64,000 nt of DNA from Propionibacteriaceae bacterium P6A17 (GTDB taxonomy: Bacteria; Actinomycetota; Actinomycetes; Propionibacteriales; Propionibacteriaceae), in contig JHVD01000013.1 in assembly GCA_000619965.1 (NCBI GenBank), positions 1-64,000 of the forward strand, given 5' to 3'. The position numbers were made by a program, and so were the translations under genes. Positions 36,101 to 43,286 of the stretch are shown here, in pieces (positions within the stretch are counted from its first letter, which is position 1; the number at the start of each line of letters is the position of its first letter). The notes under the pieces were generated by a model, which saw only the letters and a program-made list of their open reading frames with translations, made no database searches and had not been told where the DNA came from.

Positions 36101-36134
36101 GCGCGAGGGAGCCGAGCGCACGCAGCAGTCGCAT
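33108..36134 (-). CDS. LysM and bacterial transcriptional activation domain (BTAD) protein of the Tad locus
   Basis: The 1008-residue protein begins with two or three membrane helices (LGSLALLAGVLVGVPWVL; LLVGMLGLVGWAAWLVVAA; and a third near 95-110). Two LysM motifs follow (WHTVRPGEELWTVAELRLG about 156; VQPGDSLWRLAERHLG about 211), then a 200-residue Pro/Thr/Ala spacer. A further helix (about 430-450) leads to a cytoplasmic region ending in a BTAD-like helical domain (about 745-935) with RSNLSRLRTWLG and AMACEYADRAL-type repeats. Such LysM-BTAD proteins are usual partners of actinobacterial Tad loci. It may link cell-wall sensing to pilus assembly, which is an inference. Confidence 0.8.
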   Translation of the reverse strand: MRLLRALGSLALLAGVLVGVPWVLSAWSSPTALLHARWPDVLLSPDDGTLLVGMLGLVGWAAWLVVAATIVSELVAVLSRQRLRVELPGTAWLRPAVTMLVAGALLAPQAAHAAPATPAPAPTPTAPTAAPSAPAAQPEVPATGDSRPVDGTGRWHTVRPGEELWTVAELRLGSGERWRDLLVLNPTLDAQSRLTPGQRLVLPPDVQVQPGDSLWRLAERHLGDAERWTEIHELNTDLITDPDRIDVGWRLLLPTDDAPPSEPRQPPERQRPGSEPAASGPQQQASPEATHPSAAPEAPTPATTVAPTATAGPGPEQASADTPRPAVTPSVTAAPTPTGTVAPTPTGTQPRSAESSPPGPPASPTEAPATAHVPPVPAPGPTAGSPATSPATGPATSPATGPSNGSIPGTPGAETAAHGDAVAEVRESESNPVAHIGGLLASVIVVGVAARRRLQVVGRAVGRRLIPLSPATARFWTALGRKADESGGLDDATADGEPMAPTSVVLGWRDDGSQVVLDVEGARCTSIDEAPEPQAVIAAMVTSLLCAPWSEEVEVLLVGADQPWATAIDDPRLRQITDAAAAVSEVTRRCAQRRIALGPRLLDEVRSHPDTAPSWAPQVVLFAKAPTAEQSRELQSALQFGRVGVSVVGVGLGTGTRLRYTEHGGLHKGERFEPQLLTTAARRAIVDLFAATSTPESHAAPWWDGAGPRRAAGGGLQSHPSPEAFAPLSSPPRRGRTPGEPAPSLVLLGEPAIVDANGERPQRASQQCIEYCAWLLFHPGANAQTMAAALCVAEGTRRSNLSRLRTWLGVDAAGARFLPDAYNGRIRLDERVTSDWHRLLDSLDGPVRQASDDALRRALGMVTGAPLGTAASRWPWARALHDDMVAIVVDMACEYADRALRTQRLDDALWALELVEHHLPGHDEVRIRLVKVHSRRPDKSALGAAADTLLRGLRDDNREIAPHHARDLDDALESTRQPPHRIPAATASLATPTASVPAALHRRTSKAL

Positions 36135-36151
36135 GGGGACTCCTCCCGGGA

Positions 36152-36325
36152 TCAGCTCGGAAGCTGTTTGGTGACGTAGTCGGTGATGACGGAAATGATG
36201 ACCAGCGCGATCGCGGCCGCGCCGGCGAGCAGGATGGCGTTTTCCGTGCTCTGGCTGAGGCCGCGCTCGTCGCGCGGGGTGCGAGCCTGGACGAGCAGAC
36301 CGATCATGTGGTGGATGGGCTTCAT
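36152..36325 (-). CDS. Flp/Tad-type pilin-like small protein
   Basis: The 57-residue protein starts at ATG 36325 with AGGAGACACC before it. After a basic lead it has ERGLSQSTENAILLAGAAAI and a hydrophobic helix ending ISVITDYVTKQLPS. The GLSQSTENA segment followed by a helix fits class IV prepilins of the Flp type, cleaved after Gly, though Glu sits at position 6 rather than the usual 5 of the mature protein. It lies between tadC and the LysM-BTAD gene. Confidence 0.75.
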   Translation of the reverse strand: MKPIHHMIGLLVQARTPRDERGLSQSTENAILLAGAAAIALVIISVITDYVTKQLPS

Positions 36326-36392
36326 GGTGTCTCCTGTTGTCGTGATCACTATTGGGGCAGTGGTGGGTCGAAGTTGCACGGAATGGAGAAGT

Positions 36393-36418
36393 TGTGGAGA
36401 ACTCGGTGGTTTTCCACA
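36393..36418. promoter_or_regulatory. Two DnaA-box-like sites between flp and tadC
   Basis: TGTGGAGAA (36393-36401, reverse) and TTTTCCACA (36410-36418, forward) face each other 8 bases apart, directly after the tadC stop and 68 bases before the flp start. TTTTCCACA is a good match to the high-GC DnaA-box pattern TTRTCCACA. They could place flp under DnaA influence or act as a titration site. Confidence 0.45.
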
Positions 36419-36420
36419 GG

Positions 36421-37272
36421 TCATGTGGCCGTGATCCGCAGCAAGGCGGGCACGAGGAACGCGAGGCCCAACAGCATCGCGGGGATGGTCATCCAGACGG
36501 TCATGCGCTCGGATGCGGCGCTGGCTTCGATCTTCACCCGGGTGAGGTGGGCGTCGCGAAGCTCCTTCACGCGGGCCTGCAACACTTCCGCCAGGCCGGC
36601 ACCCTGCTCCTCGAGCTGCATCACGTCGGCGAAGTCGGCCAACTCGGGCACGCGCCACTCGTCGGCGATCGCGCGCAGCTCCTCCCACGGCGGCACCTGC
36701 TCCATCCGGGCTCGCTCGAGGCCGGCGGTGATGCGTCGAAACAGTGGCGCGTCGGAGATGGCGGCGGCGGTCGTCGTCGCTTGGATCGCGGAGGCGTTCG
36801 CCAGCCGTTCGAGGGCGACGAGGTCGAAGAAGGTGTGCAGCGCGTCGGTCATCGAGCGCACCTGTTGTTGCTCGCCGCGGCGCAGACGGAGGTCTGGCAG
36901 GAACCAGCCCACCAGCGCCCCGAGCGGGGCGGCCGCCAGCGGCAGGAGCGTGACGCGTCCCCCCAGGAGCGCCTGCGAGGCCAGCCACAGGCCCGGCAGG
37001 AGGAGCCCAGTGCCCGCGAGAATGAGCTTCTCCAGGTGGAAATCGGCCACGGCGCGGCCCTGGATGGCCAGGAGCCGCTGCTGTTCGCGCCCGATCGGCA
37101 GGGGGAGCCGGCGGGTCACCGTCGGCGCCTGCGCCGTGTCGACCAAGGCCGGGGCGCGACGGTCGAGGGCCGCGAGCGCATCGTCGAGCCGTGCATGGCC
37201 GGGCACGAGCCCCGCGACCGCGACGCACGCGCCGAGGCCGACGAGCATTCCCAACACGAGTGCAAGCCCCAT
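36421..37272 (-). CDS. Tad secretion system inner-membrane protein TadC
   Basis: The 283-residue protein starts at ATG 37272, sharing one base with the tadB stop. It has a GspF-type domain: N-terminal helices (ALVLGMLVGLGACVAVAGLV), a helix pair around LLPLAAAPLGALVGWFLP, the cytoplasmic helical bundle with MTDALHTFFDLVALERLANA, and a terminal helix TVWMTIPAMLLGLAFLVPAL. It is the platform protein acting with TadB. Confidence 0.87.
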   Translation of the reverse strand: MGLALVLGMLVGLGACVAVAGLVPGHARLDDALAALDRRAPALVDTAQAPTVTRRLPLPIGREQQRLLAIQGRAVADFHLEKLILAGTGLLLPGLWLASQALLGGRVTLLPLAAAPLGALVGWFLPDLRLRRGEQQQVRSMTDALHTFFDLVALERLANASAIQATTTAAAISDAPLFRRITAGLERARMEQVPPWEELRAIADEWRVPELADFADVMQLEEQGAGLAEVLQARVKELRDAHLTRVKIEASAASERMTVWMTIPAMLLGLAFLVPALLRITAT

Positions 37273-38126
37273 CACTGTGCCCCCAGGAATCGAGGGGCGG
37301 GAGGCGGCGTCGTCATGCGGCGCAGCATGAGCAGGCATCCCAGATAGGCGGCGGCGAGCGCGAGCCCGATCACCTGGCCCAGCGGGGTCAGGTACGGAGC
37401 GAAGAACTGCCCGTTGAGGACGATGGCTCCGACGAGCACCGCCAGCGTGATGATCGTCACCTGGCGCACCACCACCCGAGGTTTCGCGCGCTCTGTCGCT
37501 ACTTCGCGCAGGGCTCGAAGACGGTCCTGAATCGTGTCTGACAAGGCGTGCAGCGTCGCACGGGTGCCGATACCGCCGCGCGTGGAGGCGATCGCCAGCG
37601 CCGCGGCGACGGCGTCGGCGTCCGCGCAGTCGAGGTCGTCGGCGAATCGCAGCAGGGCCTCCCTCGTCGAGAGACGCTGGTCGAGCCGTGCGCAGAGGCG
37701 GTCGACGGCGTCCCTCAGCACCGCAGGTGCCTGCGTGCGGGTGGCGAAGATCGCGTCCCGGATCGACTTGCCGGTGCCGATGGAGGTGGCCAGCAGCCGA
37801 ACCCAGCGGTCGAGCGCGGCGAGGAGGTCGAGCTCCCGCGAGGGCGGCGCGGCGAGCAGGTAGGGCACGGTGAGCGCGAGCGCGGGGATCAGCACCACGG
37901 CCAGCACGTAGCCGGAGGTGGCCGCGACGACGACCCCCGCCGCCAGCGAGCCCGCGGCCAGCCGGCGGGTGCTCGTCGGGAGGGAATCCCACCGATCCCA
38001 CAGGGTTTTCCACAGGGATGTGGAGTGTCGTGGATCCTGTGGAGGATCGACGCGACGCAACCCCGCGACGACGAGCACCAGCCCCAGCGCGGTCAGGGCG
38101 CCCAGCGCGGCGGCCGCGGCGGTCAC
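37272..38126 (-). CDS. Tad secretion system inner-membrane protein TadB
   Basis: The GTG start at 38126 overlaps the tadA stop (GTGA), giving 284 residues. A first helix (TAAAAALGALTALGLVLVVA) and a helix pair near 60-100 precede the GspF domain with LLATSIGTGKSIRDAIFATR and IASTRGGIGTRATLHALSDT, and then terminal helices. An in-frame extension upstream covers the ATPase gene and is rejected. The coding DNA near its start contains three DnaA-box-like 9-mers (38006, 38019, 38038). Confidence 0.86.
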   Translation of the reverse strand: MTAAAAALGALTALGLVLVVAGLRRVDPPQDPRHSTSLWKTLWDRWDSLPTSTRRLAAGSLAAGVVVAATSGYVLAVVLIPALALTVPYLLAAPPSRELDLLAALDRWVRLLATSIGTGKSIRDAIFATRTQAPAVLRDAVDRLCARLDQRLSTREALLRFADDLDCADADAVAAALAIASTRGGIGTRATLHALSDTIQDRLRALREVATERAKPRVVVRQVTIITLAVLVGAIVLNGQFFAPYLTPLGQVIGLALAAAYLGCLLMLRRMTTPPPAPRFLGAQ

Positions 38127-39544
38127 CGTCGCTCCCGAAACTCGGCGAGCTCGGCCAACAGCTCGGCGCTCGGGTCGAAGAAGTGCGGGCGGCCATCTTG
38201 TGAGGCCTGGTAGACGAGATGCGTCGTGGGGCGCCCGCCCTCGAGGGAGCCGGTGAGCTGGCGGACCTCGCGCACGAACCGCGTCCGACGCCCGCCGCGC
38301 CACGTGTCGTCGCGCAGCACCACGTGGACGATCAGGCCAATGTGGTGCGCGATCTGGCGCATGGCCTCGTCGATCGTGATGACCCCGCCCTGCGCCACCC
38401 TCGACGCGAGGCGGTCGATCGTCGAGGTGGCCGAATGGGAGTGCGTCGTCGAGAGCGTGCCGGCGCCCGACTGCATGGCCTCGAACATCGCCCCAGCCTC
38501 CTCGCCGCGCACCTCGCCGACGACGAGCCTCGAGAGGTTCTGGCGCAGCGCCTCGGGGATGAGGTCGGCGACGGTGAACGTGCCGACTGCCTTGCCACCG
38601 GCCGATTCGCCCAGCCCGATGCGGGCCTGCAGGGCGAGGATGTTGCGGCGGTGTTCGTGCAGATGGGTGAGCAGTTCGTAGTCGGTCTCGAGGGTGCCGA
38701 AGCGTTCGCTCGCGGGGATCGCGTCGATGAGCGCACGGAGCAACGTGGTCTTGCCTGCGCCCTGATCGCCCGAGACGACGATCGACTTGCGCGCCAGCAC
38801 GGATGCCCGGAGCAGCGACGCCAGCTCGCGGGTGAACATGCCCGTGTCCGCGAGCTCGTCGAGCGTGATGTGCGTGAGCCGATGCTGGCGGATCACCACG
38901 GAGGGCCGATAGGACAGGCCGAAGCCGATCGCGTGGAGTCGGTGGGTGGCGCCCAGGGCGAGGGTCATCGTCGGGTGGGCGTCGTCGAAGGGGCGCGGGG
39001 GAGTGGCGGTCTCGCCGAGGAAGCGCACTGCCTCGACGAGCTCGTCGTCGGTGTCGGCCACCGGCGGGTGCGGGACGCGGCGCCCGTCGCCGTACTGGAT
39101 GGTGACGGAGTCGAAGCCGTGGATCTCGATGTTTTCCGCCTCCGCCAGCTCGAACAGCGGCTGGAGGCGCCCGTAGCCGAAGATGGCGGACTCCACCGCC
39201 TCGGCGTAGCGCTGCTCGGTCTCCAGCGTCCACAGGGCCTGGCCGTCGTGGTTGAGCTGGCTCGCATGGGCGTGCACGACGGCGCGGATGATGGCGCGGG
39301 CGCGGACGCGACGATCTTCGTCTGGCATGTCGAAGCCCTTGTCGGACTTCCATTGCTCGCCGGCGGACGCGATCTGCTCGGCGGCGGTGCGGCGCAGCCC
39401 GACGACGACCAGCCAGTCGATACCCGGGTGGGCCGGCGCGGGCCGTCGCGGAGGAGTGGCCGGCGATTCGGGGATCAGCGGCTCGAAGCTCGGCACCGGG
39501 CCCAGCAGGCCGAGGCTCGTCGCGAGGGAGGGCGTCTCAGGCAT
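38123..39544 (-). CDS. Tad/CpaF-type secretion ATPase
   Basis: The 473-residue protein has an N-terminal helical region, then the VirB11/CpaF core: VVSGDQGAGKTTLLRALIDA (Walker A, about 258-270), LETDYELLTHLHEHR, LRQNLSRLVVGEVRGEEAGA (Walker B/Asp box) and the His box GTLSTTHSHSA. It powers pilus assembly. Its start overlaps the end of the TadZ-like gene by 8 bases, so the row TadZ-CpaF-TadB-TadC is translationally coupled. Confidence 0.93.
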   Translation of the reverse strand: MPETPSLATSLGLLGPVPSFEPLIPESPATPPRRPAPAHPGIDWLVVVGLRRTAAEQIASAGEQWKSDKGFDMPDEDRRVRARAIIRAVVHAHASQLNHDGQALWTLETEQRYAEAVESAIFGYGRLQPLFELAEAENIEIHGFDSVTIQYGDGRRVPHPPVADTDDELVEAVRFLGETATPPRPFDDAHPTMTLALGATHRLHAIGFGLSYRPSVVIRQHRLTHITLDELADTGMFTRELASLLRASVLARKSIVVSGDQGAGKTTLLRALIDAIPASERFGTLETDYELLTHLHEHRRNILALQARIGLGESAGGKAVGTFTVADLIPEALRQNLSRLVVGEVRGEEAGAMFEAMQSGAGTLSTTHSHSATSTIDRLASRVAQGGVITIDEAMRQIAHHIGLIVHVVLRDDTWRGGRRTRFVREVRQLTGSLEGGRPTTHLVYQASQDGRPHFFDPSAELLAELAEFRERR

Positions 39545-40331
39545 GGATCAGCGCCTCCCGGCTCTCGCGCAGCCCGTGCGTGCGCTCCTCGAGGCGCTGG
39601 GCCACCGCGCGCGCCTGCCCCATGAACCCCTGCTGCTCGAAGCGTTTCGGCGCGGGCTCCCCGTCGAGCAGCACCGCCGCCGCGCGCGCATCCCACGGCA
39701 GCGTGCCCCACACGTCCACCCCGAACTGCCGCGCGATCTCGTCGGTGCCATACGGCCTCCCCGGCCCCACCACGCATAGCCCGAGGGGCACCTCGGTGGG
39801 CAGCCGTCGGAGCTGGTCCTGCACCGTCGGGAGATGCAGCCGCAGCGCGGCGAGCGAGCGCAGATGGCTCCCGGTGACGGCCACGACGACGTCCGCCCCG
39901 GCCACCACGTCAGCGGCCAACCCGCGCGGGCCGACCCGGCCCGCGTCGACCACCACGTCCACCCCCATCGCGTCCAGGGCTCGAAACGCATCCACGAGCG
40001 GCCCCCACACCCCGTCGAACAGCGCCACGGCCTGCGGTGTGGCGAAGCCGGGGAGGAACCGTCGGTCCACCCCGCCCGAGCCCGTCAGCGCCAGAGTGTG
40101 CAGCCACAGCTCGTCGGCGAGCGGCCGTCGCTCGCGGTGGGCTTGGGCCACCGACGGGAGCCCTCGGCCTCCCGCATCGAGGCCGCGCAGCCAGCCCGCG
40201 AGGACGGCATGCGACGGGTCGCGGTCGCAGTCGGCGAGCAGTACGTGGCGCGGCCAGGTCAGGGCCAGCGCGAGGGCCGACGTGGTGGTGCCTGGCGATC
40301 CGGGGCCGGAGGTGACGACGACGACGGCCAT
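39537..40331 (-). CDS. TadZ/CpaE-like P-loop protein
   Basis: From ATG 40331 the protein has 264 residues beginning AVVVVTSGPGSPGTTTSALA, a MinD/ParA-like P-loop in which the usual Lys of KGG is replaced (GPGSPGTTT), as in many TadZ proteins. LLADCDRDP is the following strand, and VDVVVDAGRVGP the Walker B-like strand. TadZ directs pilus machinery to its cellular position. It lies 4 bases after the CpaB-like gene. Confidence 0.8.
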   Translation of the reverse strand: MAVVVVTSGPGSPGTTTSALALALTWPRHVLLADCDRDPSHAVLAGWLRGLDAGGRGLPSVAQAHRERRPLADELWLHTLALTGSGGVDRRFLPGFATPQAVALFDGVWGPLVDAFRALDAMGVDVVVDAGRVGPRGLAADVVAGADVVVAVTGSHLRSLAALRLHLPTVQDQLRRLPTEVPLGLCVVGPGRPYGTDEIARQFGVDVWGTLPWDARAAAVLLDGEPAPKRFEQQGFMGQARAVAQRLEERTHGLRESREALIHA

Positions 40332-40335
40332 GCGC

Positions 40336-41046
40336 TCATCCCTCCCCGACGGTGACGACGGCGAGCTCGCCGCGCGCCGACCACTGCGCGACAAGGGAGG
40401 ATGCGTCGCGGGCGACGTGCACGTCGAGCACGAAGGTGGTGCCGTCGTCGAGCAGGAGGGGCGCGACGGCGACCGTGGCGGGCACGGGGCTACTGGCCGG
40501 CTGGGCGGCGTCGTCGGCCCCGTCCACCACCGGCACGAGCGTCACCTGCGTGCCCGCCGGCATGGGGGAGACGGGGAGCTGGCCGTGCGTCAGCCGAAGC
40601 CCGACGCGCGCCATCCCGTCGGGGAGGGGGTCGTCGCCGACGTGGCTGGCCAGCGGGAAGGCGCCGGCGGGGAGGTCGGTGAGGGCGGTGCGGCCGACGA
40701 GATCGCCGTCGCGGGAAGCCGGGAGGGTGTCGACGGCGAAGCGCTCCGGCACCTCGACGACGGTGAGGTGCTCGTCGGTGATGGTTTCGCCACGGGCGAC
40801 GGCCTTGGCGACGGCCACGACCTGCCGTGCGTCGGTGCCACTGGTGTAGAGGAAGGCGAAGCCGAGGCCGCCCACGACGACGGCGAGCACGCCGAGCGCG
40901 ATGAGCTTCGGGCTGCGGCGCGCACGAAGCTGCACCCCGGCGGGCCTCGTGGGCGGCGGCACGAGGGTGTCCGTCGGTGGCAGGGCGCGCGTCGGGGCGG
41001 CGGGCGCGGCGGGGGTGTCGTCGGCTGGGGGACGTCGTCGTTGCAT
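40336..41046 (-). CDS. CpaB/RcpC-like SAF-domain protein
   Basis: From ATG 41046, behind GGAGGTGGAACC, the protein has 236 residues. A proline-rich cytoplasmic lead is followed by one membrane helix (LIALGVLAVVVGGLGFAFLY) and a SAF domain (VAVAKAVARGETITDEHLTV, then VPERFAVDTLPASRDGDLVG), ending with a domain containing MPAGTQVTLVPVVDG. It is the first gene of the Tad row and probably an outer structural part of the apparatus. Confidence 0.8.
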   Translation of the reverse strand: MQRRRPPADDTPAAPAAPTRALPPTDTLVPPPTRPAGVQLRARRSPKLIALGVLAVVVGGLGFAFLYTSGTDARQVVAVAKAVARGETITDEHLTVVEVPERFAVDTLPASRDGDLVGRTALTDLPAGAFPLASHVGDDPLPDGMARVGLRLTHGQLPVSPMPAGTQVTLVPVVDGADDAAQPASSPVPATVAVAPLLLDDGTTFVLDVHVARDASSLVAQWSARGELAVVTVGEG

Positions 41047-41110
41047 GGTTCCACCTCCGCGGGACACTCAAGCAGCCGATGGGGTCATTTCGAGGGCATT
41101 CGTCGGGGTC

Positions 41111-41153
41111 TGTGGAGAAGTCTGGCGAGGTTGTCCACAGGTGCTGTGGAAGG
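41111..41153. promoter_or_regulatory. DnaA-box-like cluster upstream of the Tad operon
   Basis: TGTGGAGAA (41111-41119), TTGTCCACA (41131-41139) and TGTGGAAGG (41145-41153) lie 65-107 bases upstream of the CpaB-like start. TTGTCCACA matches the boxes seen at oriC exactly. Together with the sites at 36393-36418 and 38006-38046 this gives eight box-like sequences around the Tad locus. Confidence 0.45.
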
Positions 41154-41203
41154 GCGGTGGAAATTGGGGACAACTCCGTGGAGAGCGGCTCCCTCGGGCC
41201 AGT

Positions 41204-41224
41204 TATTGAGAACGGCTATCAATA
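41204..41224 (+). promoter_or_regulatory. Candidate Zur/Fur-type operator
   Basis: TATTGA and TCAATA arms surround GAACGGCTA; 8 of 10 positions pair about the central G. The core TGAGAACGGCTATCA resembles actinobacterial Zur sites (TGANAACG-TT-TCA pattern). It lies 105 bases before a choice-of-anchor M surface protein gene, a family normally linked to zinc or manganese transport loci. The rest of 41047-41328 has no gene. Confidence 0.5.
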
Positions 41225-41328
41225 GCGTAGGGTGTGGTGCTGCGCGCCCCGAGCACGCGCACGACCGCCGGACACCCCGGCGGCGACCCGACCCATCCGG
41301 GCCCCGACCCGGGCTGAAGGGAAGTGAC

Positions 41329-42990
41329 ATGCGACAACCGCGAGCCCTCCGACCACCCGCGACGCTGGCCGCCGTGCTGGCGCTCCTGGCCTCGGTGTTC
41401 CTGCCGCCGCAGTGGGCGCAGGCCGTGACCGTCCTCACACAGGACCACACCGACGCCTTCCACATCGTCACCGACGGCGGCGTGCCCGTCATGACGGTCG
41501 CCAACGGCGCCGCCACCACCCTCTACGACCCGAGCGCCGTCGAACTCCACATCAACGCCACCACCTACGCCACCGACCACAGCCTCCAAGGGTTCAGCCA
41601 ACGCCCCGTCGTCGGCTACTTCACCGGAAGCTGGGACGCCGACCCGTGGTTCGAGCCCGGCTGGAACGCCCCCAACTTCGCCGCCAACGGTTTCGCCGAG
41701 CTCAGGATCGACTTCACCTCCGTCACCGGCCCCGGCCAGGTGGCGCTCATCGGCAATCCCGAAGGCGACGACGAGGACGGCGTCCGCGGCAGCTACCTCT
41801 CGGGCGGCAGGTACGTCGTCGGCGCCGGCGCATCCCTGCCCGTGCACGGGCACGAGCACGCGCACTGGTACTTCAGCCACGCCGGCACCTATCGCATGCA
41901 CGGCGAAGTCGTCGGCAAGAAGACCGACGGCACCGTCGTCACCTCCGATCCCTTCACCCTCACGTGGAGCGTCGAACGACACGGCGACGATCACCGCGAT
42001 TCCTCGACCACTGACGACGGCGCCTCCGACGAGGCTCCGGGAGAGGAGTCCGACGGGGCTCCCGACGACGCATCGGGCGGAGAATCCGACGACGCACCGG
42101 GCGGGGAATCCGATGAGGCTTCCGACGACGCACCGGCACTCGACGCCACGCCCATCGAGATCGACCACGGCCACGTCGACCTGCTCGCCGCGAGCTCCCA
42201 CGACGGCAACCTCGCGTTGACGCTGAAGGACGATCGTGCGGGCGGCACCCCGATCCACCGCAAGCCCGAGGCCGTCACGCTGCGCGTGCGCGACAACGCC
42301 TGGGAGGAGCTTCCGGCGCACCTCCACGACCGCATGGTCACCGCCGGCTACGTGCTGCCCCAACACGGCAAGAACCAGCAGACCGTCGTCTTCCCCGGGT
42401 GGGACACCTTTGGCGCTGCCCCCGATTTCCGGGAGGTCGAGTTCGAGTTCCTCGACGTGCAGGGGCCAGGCCGCATCAACCTGTTCATCGTGTGGGATCG
42501 GATGCGCTCCCCGTTCGTCTCGGGCGGCTGGGACCTCCGATCGGGTGAGGTCATCCGGCAGCGTTTCCCTGCGCACATGCACGCCACTTGGGTGTTCGAG
42601 AAGCCAGGCGTCTACACGATGAAGGTCCGGGCGCGCGGCGTGCCGGTCGGTGCCACCGACCAGACCATGCGCCACTCCGAGCCGCGGACCTACACCTTCG
42701 TCGTCGGCCCCGACGAGGCCCCCCAGCCGGAGCCGAGCGATACCTCGTCGGCTGACGCGCCGTCCGAGGTGCCCGGTGGCGGGGCCAGCGGTGCGTCGTC
42801 CGAGGTGCCCAGTGGTGGAGCCGGTGGTCCCTCGTCGACTGGTGCGGCGTCGGCTGACGCGCCTTCGACGGGCAAGTCGTTGACCGGCGTGCCGTCCGTG
42901 GTGCCCGCCAGCTCGCCCACCGAAGGGTCCGGTGGCATGTCGTCGACCGGCGTGCCGTCGGTGGTGGGTCTGCCCAGCACCGGAGTCTGA
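41329..42990 (+). CDS. Choice-of-anchor M surface protein with terminal LPSTG
   Basis: From ATG 41329 (AAGGGAAG upstream) the protein has 553 residues. A signal peptide ([20 protein letters not shown]) is followed by two repeats of the actinobacterial surface-anchored domain. The first, residues about 35-215, contains [19 protein letters not shown]; the second, about 275-460, contains [20 protein letters not shown]. An acidic Asp/Glu/Ser spacer separates them. A Ser/Gly/Val/Pro tail carries several STGV words and ends GLPSTGV at the stop, with no membrane segment or charged tail. The HxHxxW motifs are likely metal-binding. The family is typically encoded with zinc/manganese ABC importers; none lies in this window. 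Cell-wall attachment is uncertain without the rest of the sorting signal. Confidence 0.85.
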   Translation: MRQPRALRPPATLAAVLALLASVFLPPQWAQAVTVLTQDHTDAFHIVTDGGVPVMTVANGAATTLYDPSAVELHINATTYATDHSLQGFSQRPVVGYFTGSWDADPWFEPGWNAPNFAANGFAELRIDFTSVTGPGQVALIGNPEGDDEDGVRGSYLSGGRYVVGAGASLPVHGHEHAHWYFSHAGTYRMHGEVVGKKTDGTVVTSDPFTLTWSVERHGDDHRDSSTTDDGASDEAPGEESDGAPDDASGGESDDAPGGESDEASDDAPALDATPIEIDHGHVDLLAASSHDGNLALTLKDDRAGGTPIHRKPEAVTLRVRDNAWEELPAHLHDRMVTAGYVLPQHGKNQQTVVFPGWDTFGAAPDFREVEFEFLDVQGPGRINLFIVWDRMRSPFVSGGWDLRSGEVIRQRFPAHMHATWVFEKPGVYTMKVRARGVPVGATDQTMRHSEPRTYTFVVGPDEAPQPEPSDTSSADAPSEVPGGGASGASSEVPSGGAGGPSSTGAASADAPSTGKSLTGVPSVVPASSPTEGSGGMSSTGVPSVVGLPSTGV

Positions 42991-43021
42991 CGACCGCCGC
43001 TGGCCTGGGCGCTCGTGCTCC

Positions 43022-43114
43022 GCGAATCCACCAGCCTTGGGCCCATCCACCAGCATTCGAACGCTGGTGGACGCGGCTCGGAGTGGCACCTGTGGCCAAG
43101 GCTGGTGGATTCGC
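43022..43114. repeat. Nested inverted repeat with CCACCAGC units
   Basis: Perfect 19-base arms (43022-43040 and 43096-43114) enclose a second hairpin with 9-base arms (TCCACCAGC at 43046-43054, GCTGGTGGA at 43063-43071). All four arms carry the same CCACCAGC word. It lies between the surface protein stop and fhs and could act as a bidirectional terminator or as a repeat element. Otherwise 42991-43286 shows no gene. Confidence 0.75.
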
Positions 43115-43286
43115 CAACGAGCCCCACGAGCCCAACGAGCGCAGCGCCACCGAGCCGTCCGAAACCCCGGACGATCGGGTGCGCGGATGCCGGCGCAAGC
43201 GGGACCCCGTCGCACCCGAGGGTGGGGGAACGGCAAGATGGGAGCCGTCCCGACGGGGTCCCGCCCCGCACCACGATGGAGAAACG

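Noticed and set aside
39580-41328. A long upstream extension of the choice-of-anchor M protein
   Set aside because: It runs antisense through the Tad genes; ATG 41329 is followed by a proper signal peptide and preceded by AAGGGAAG.
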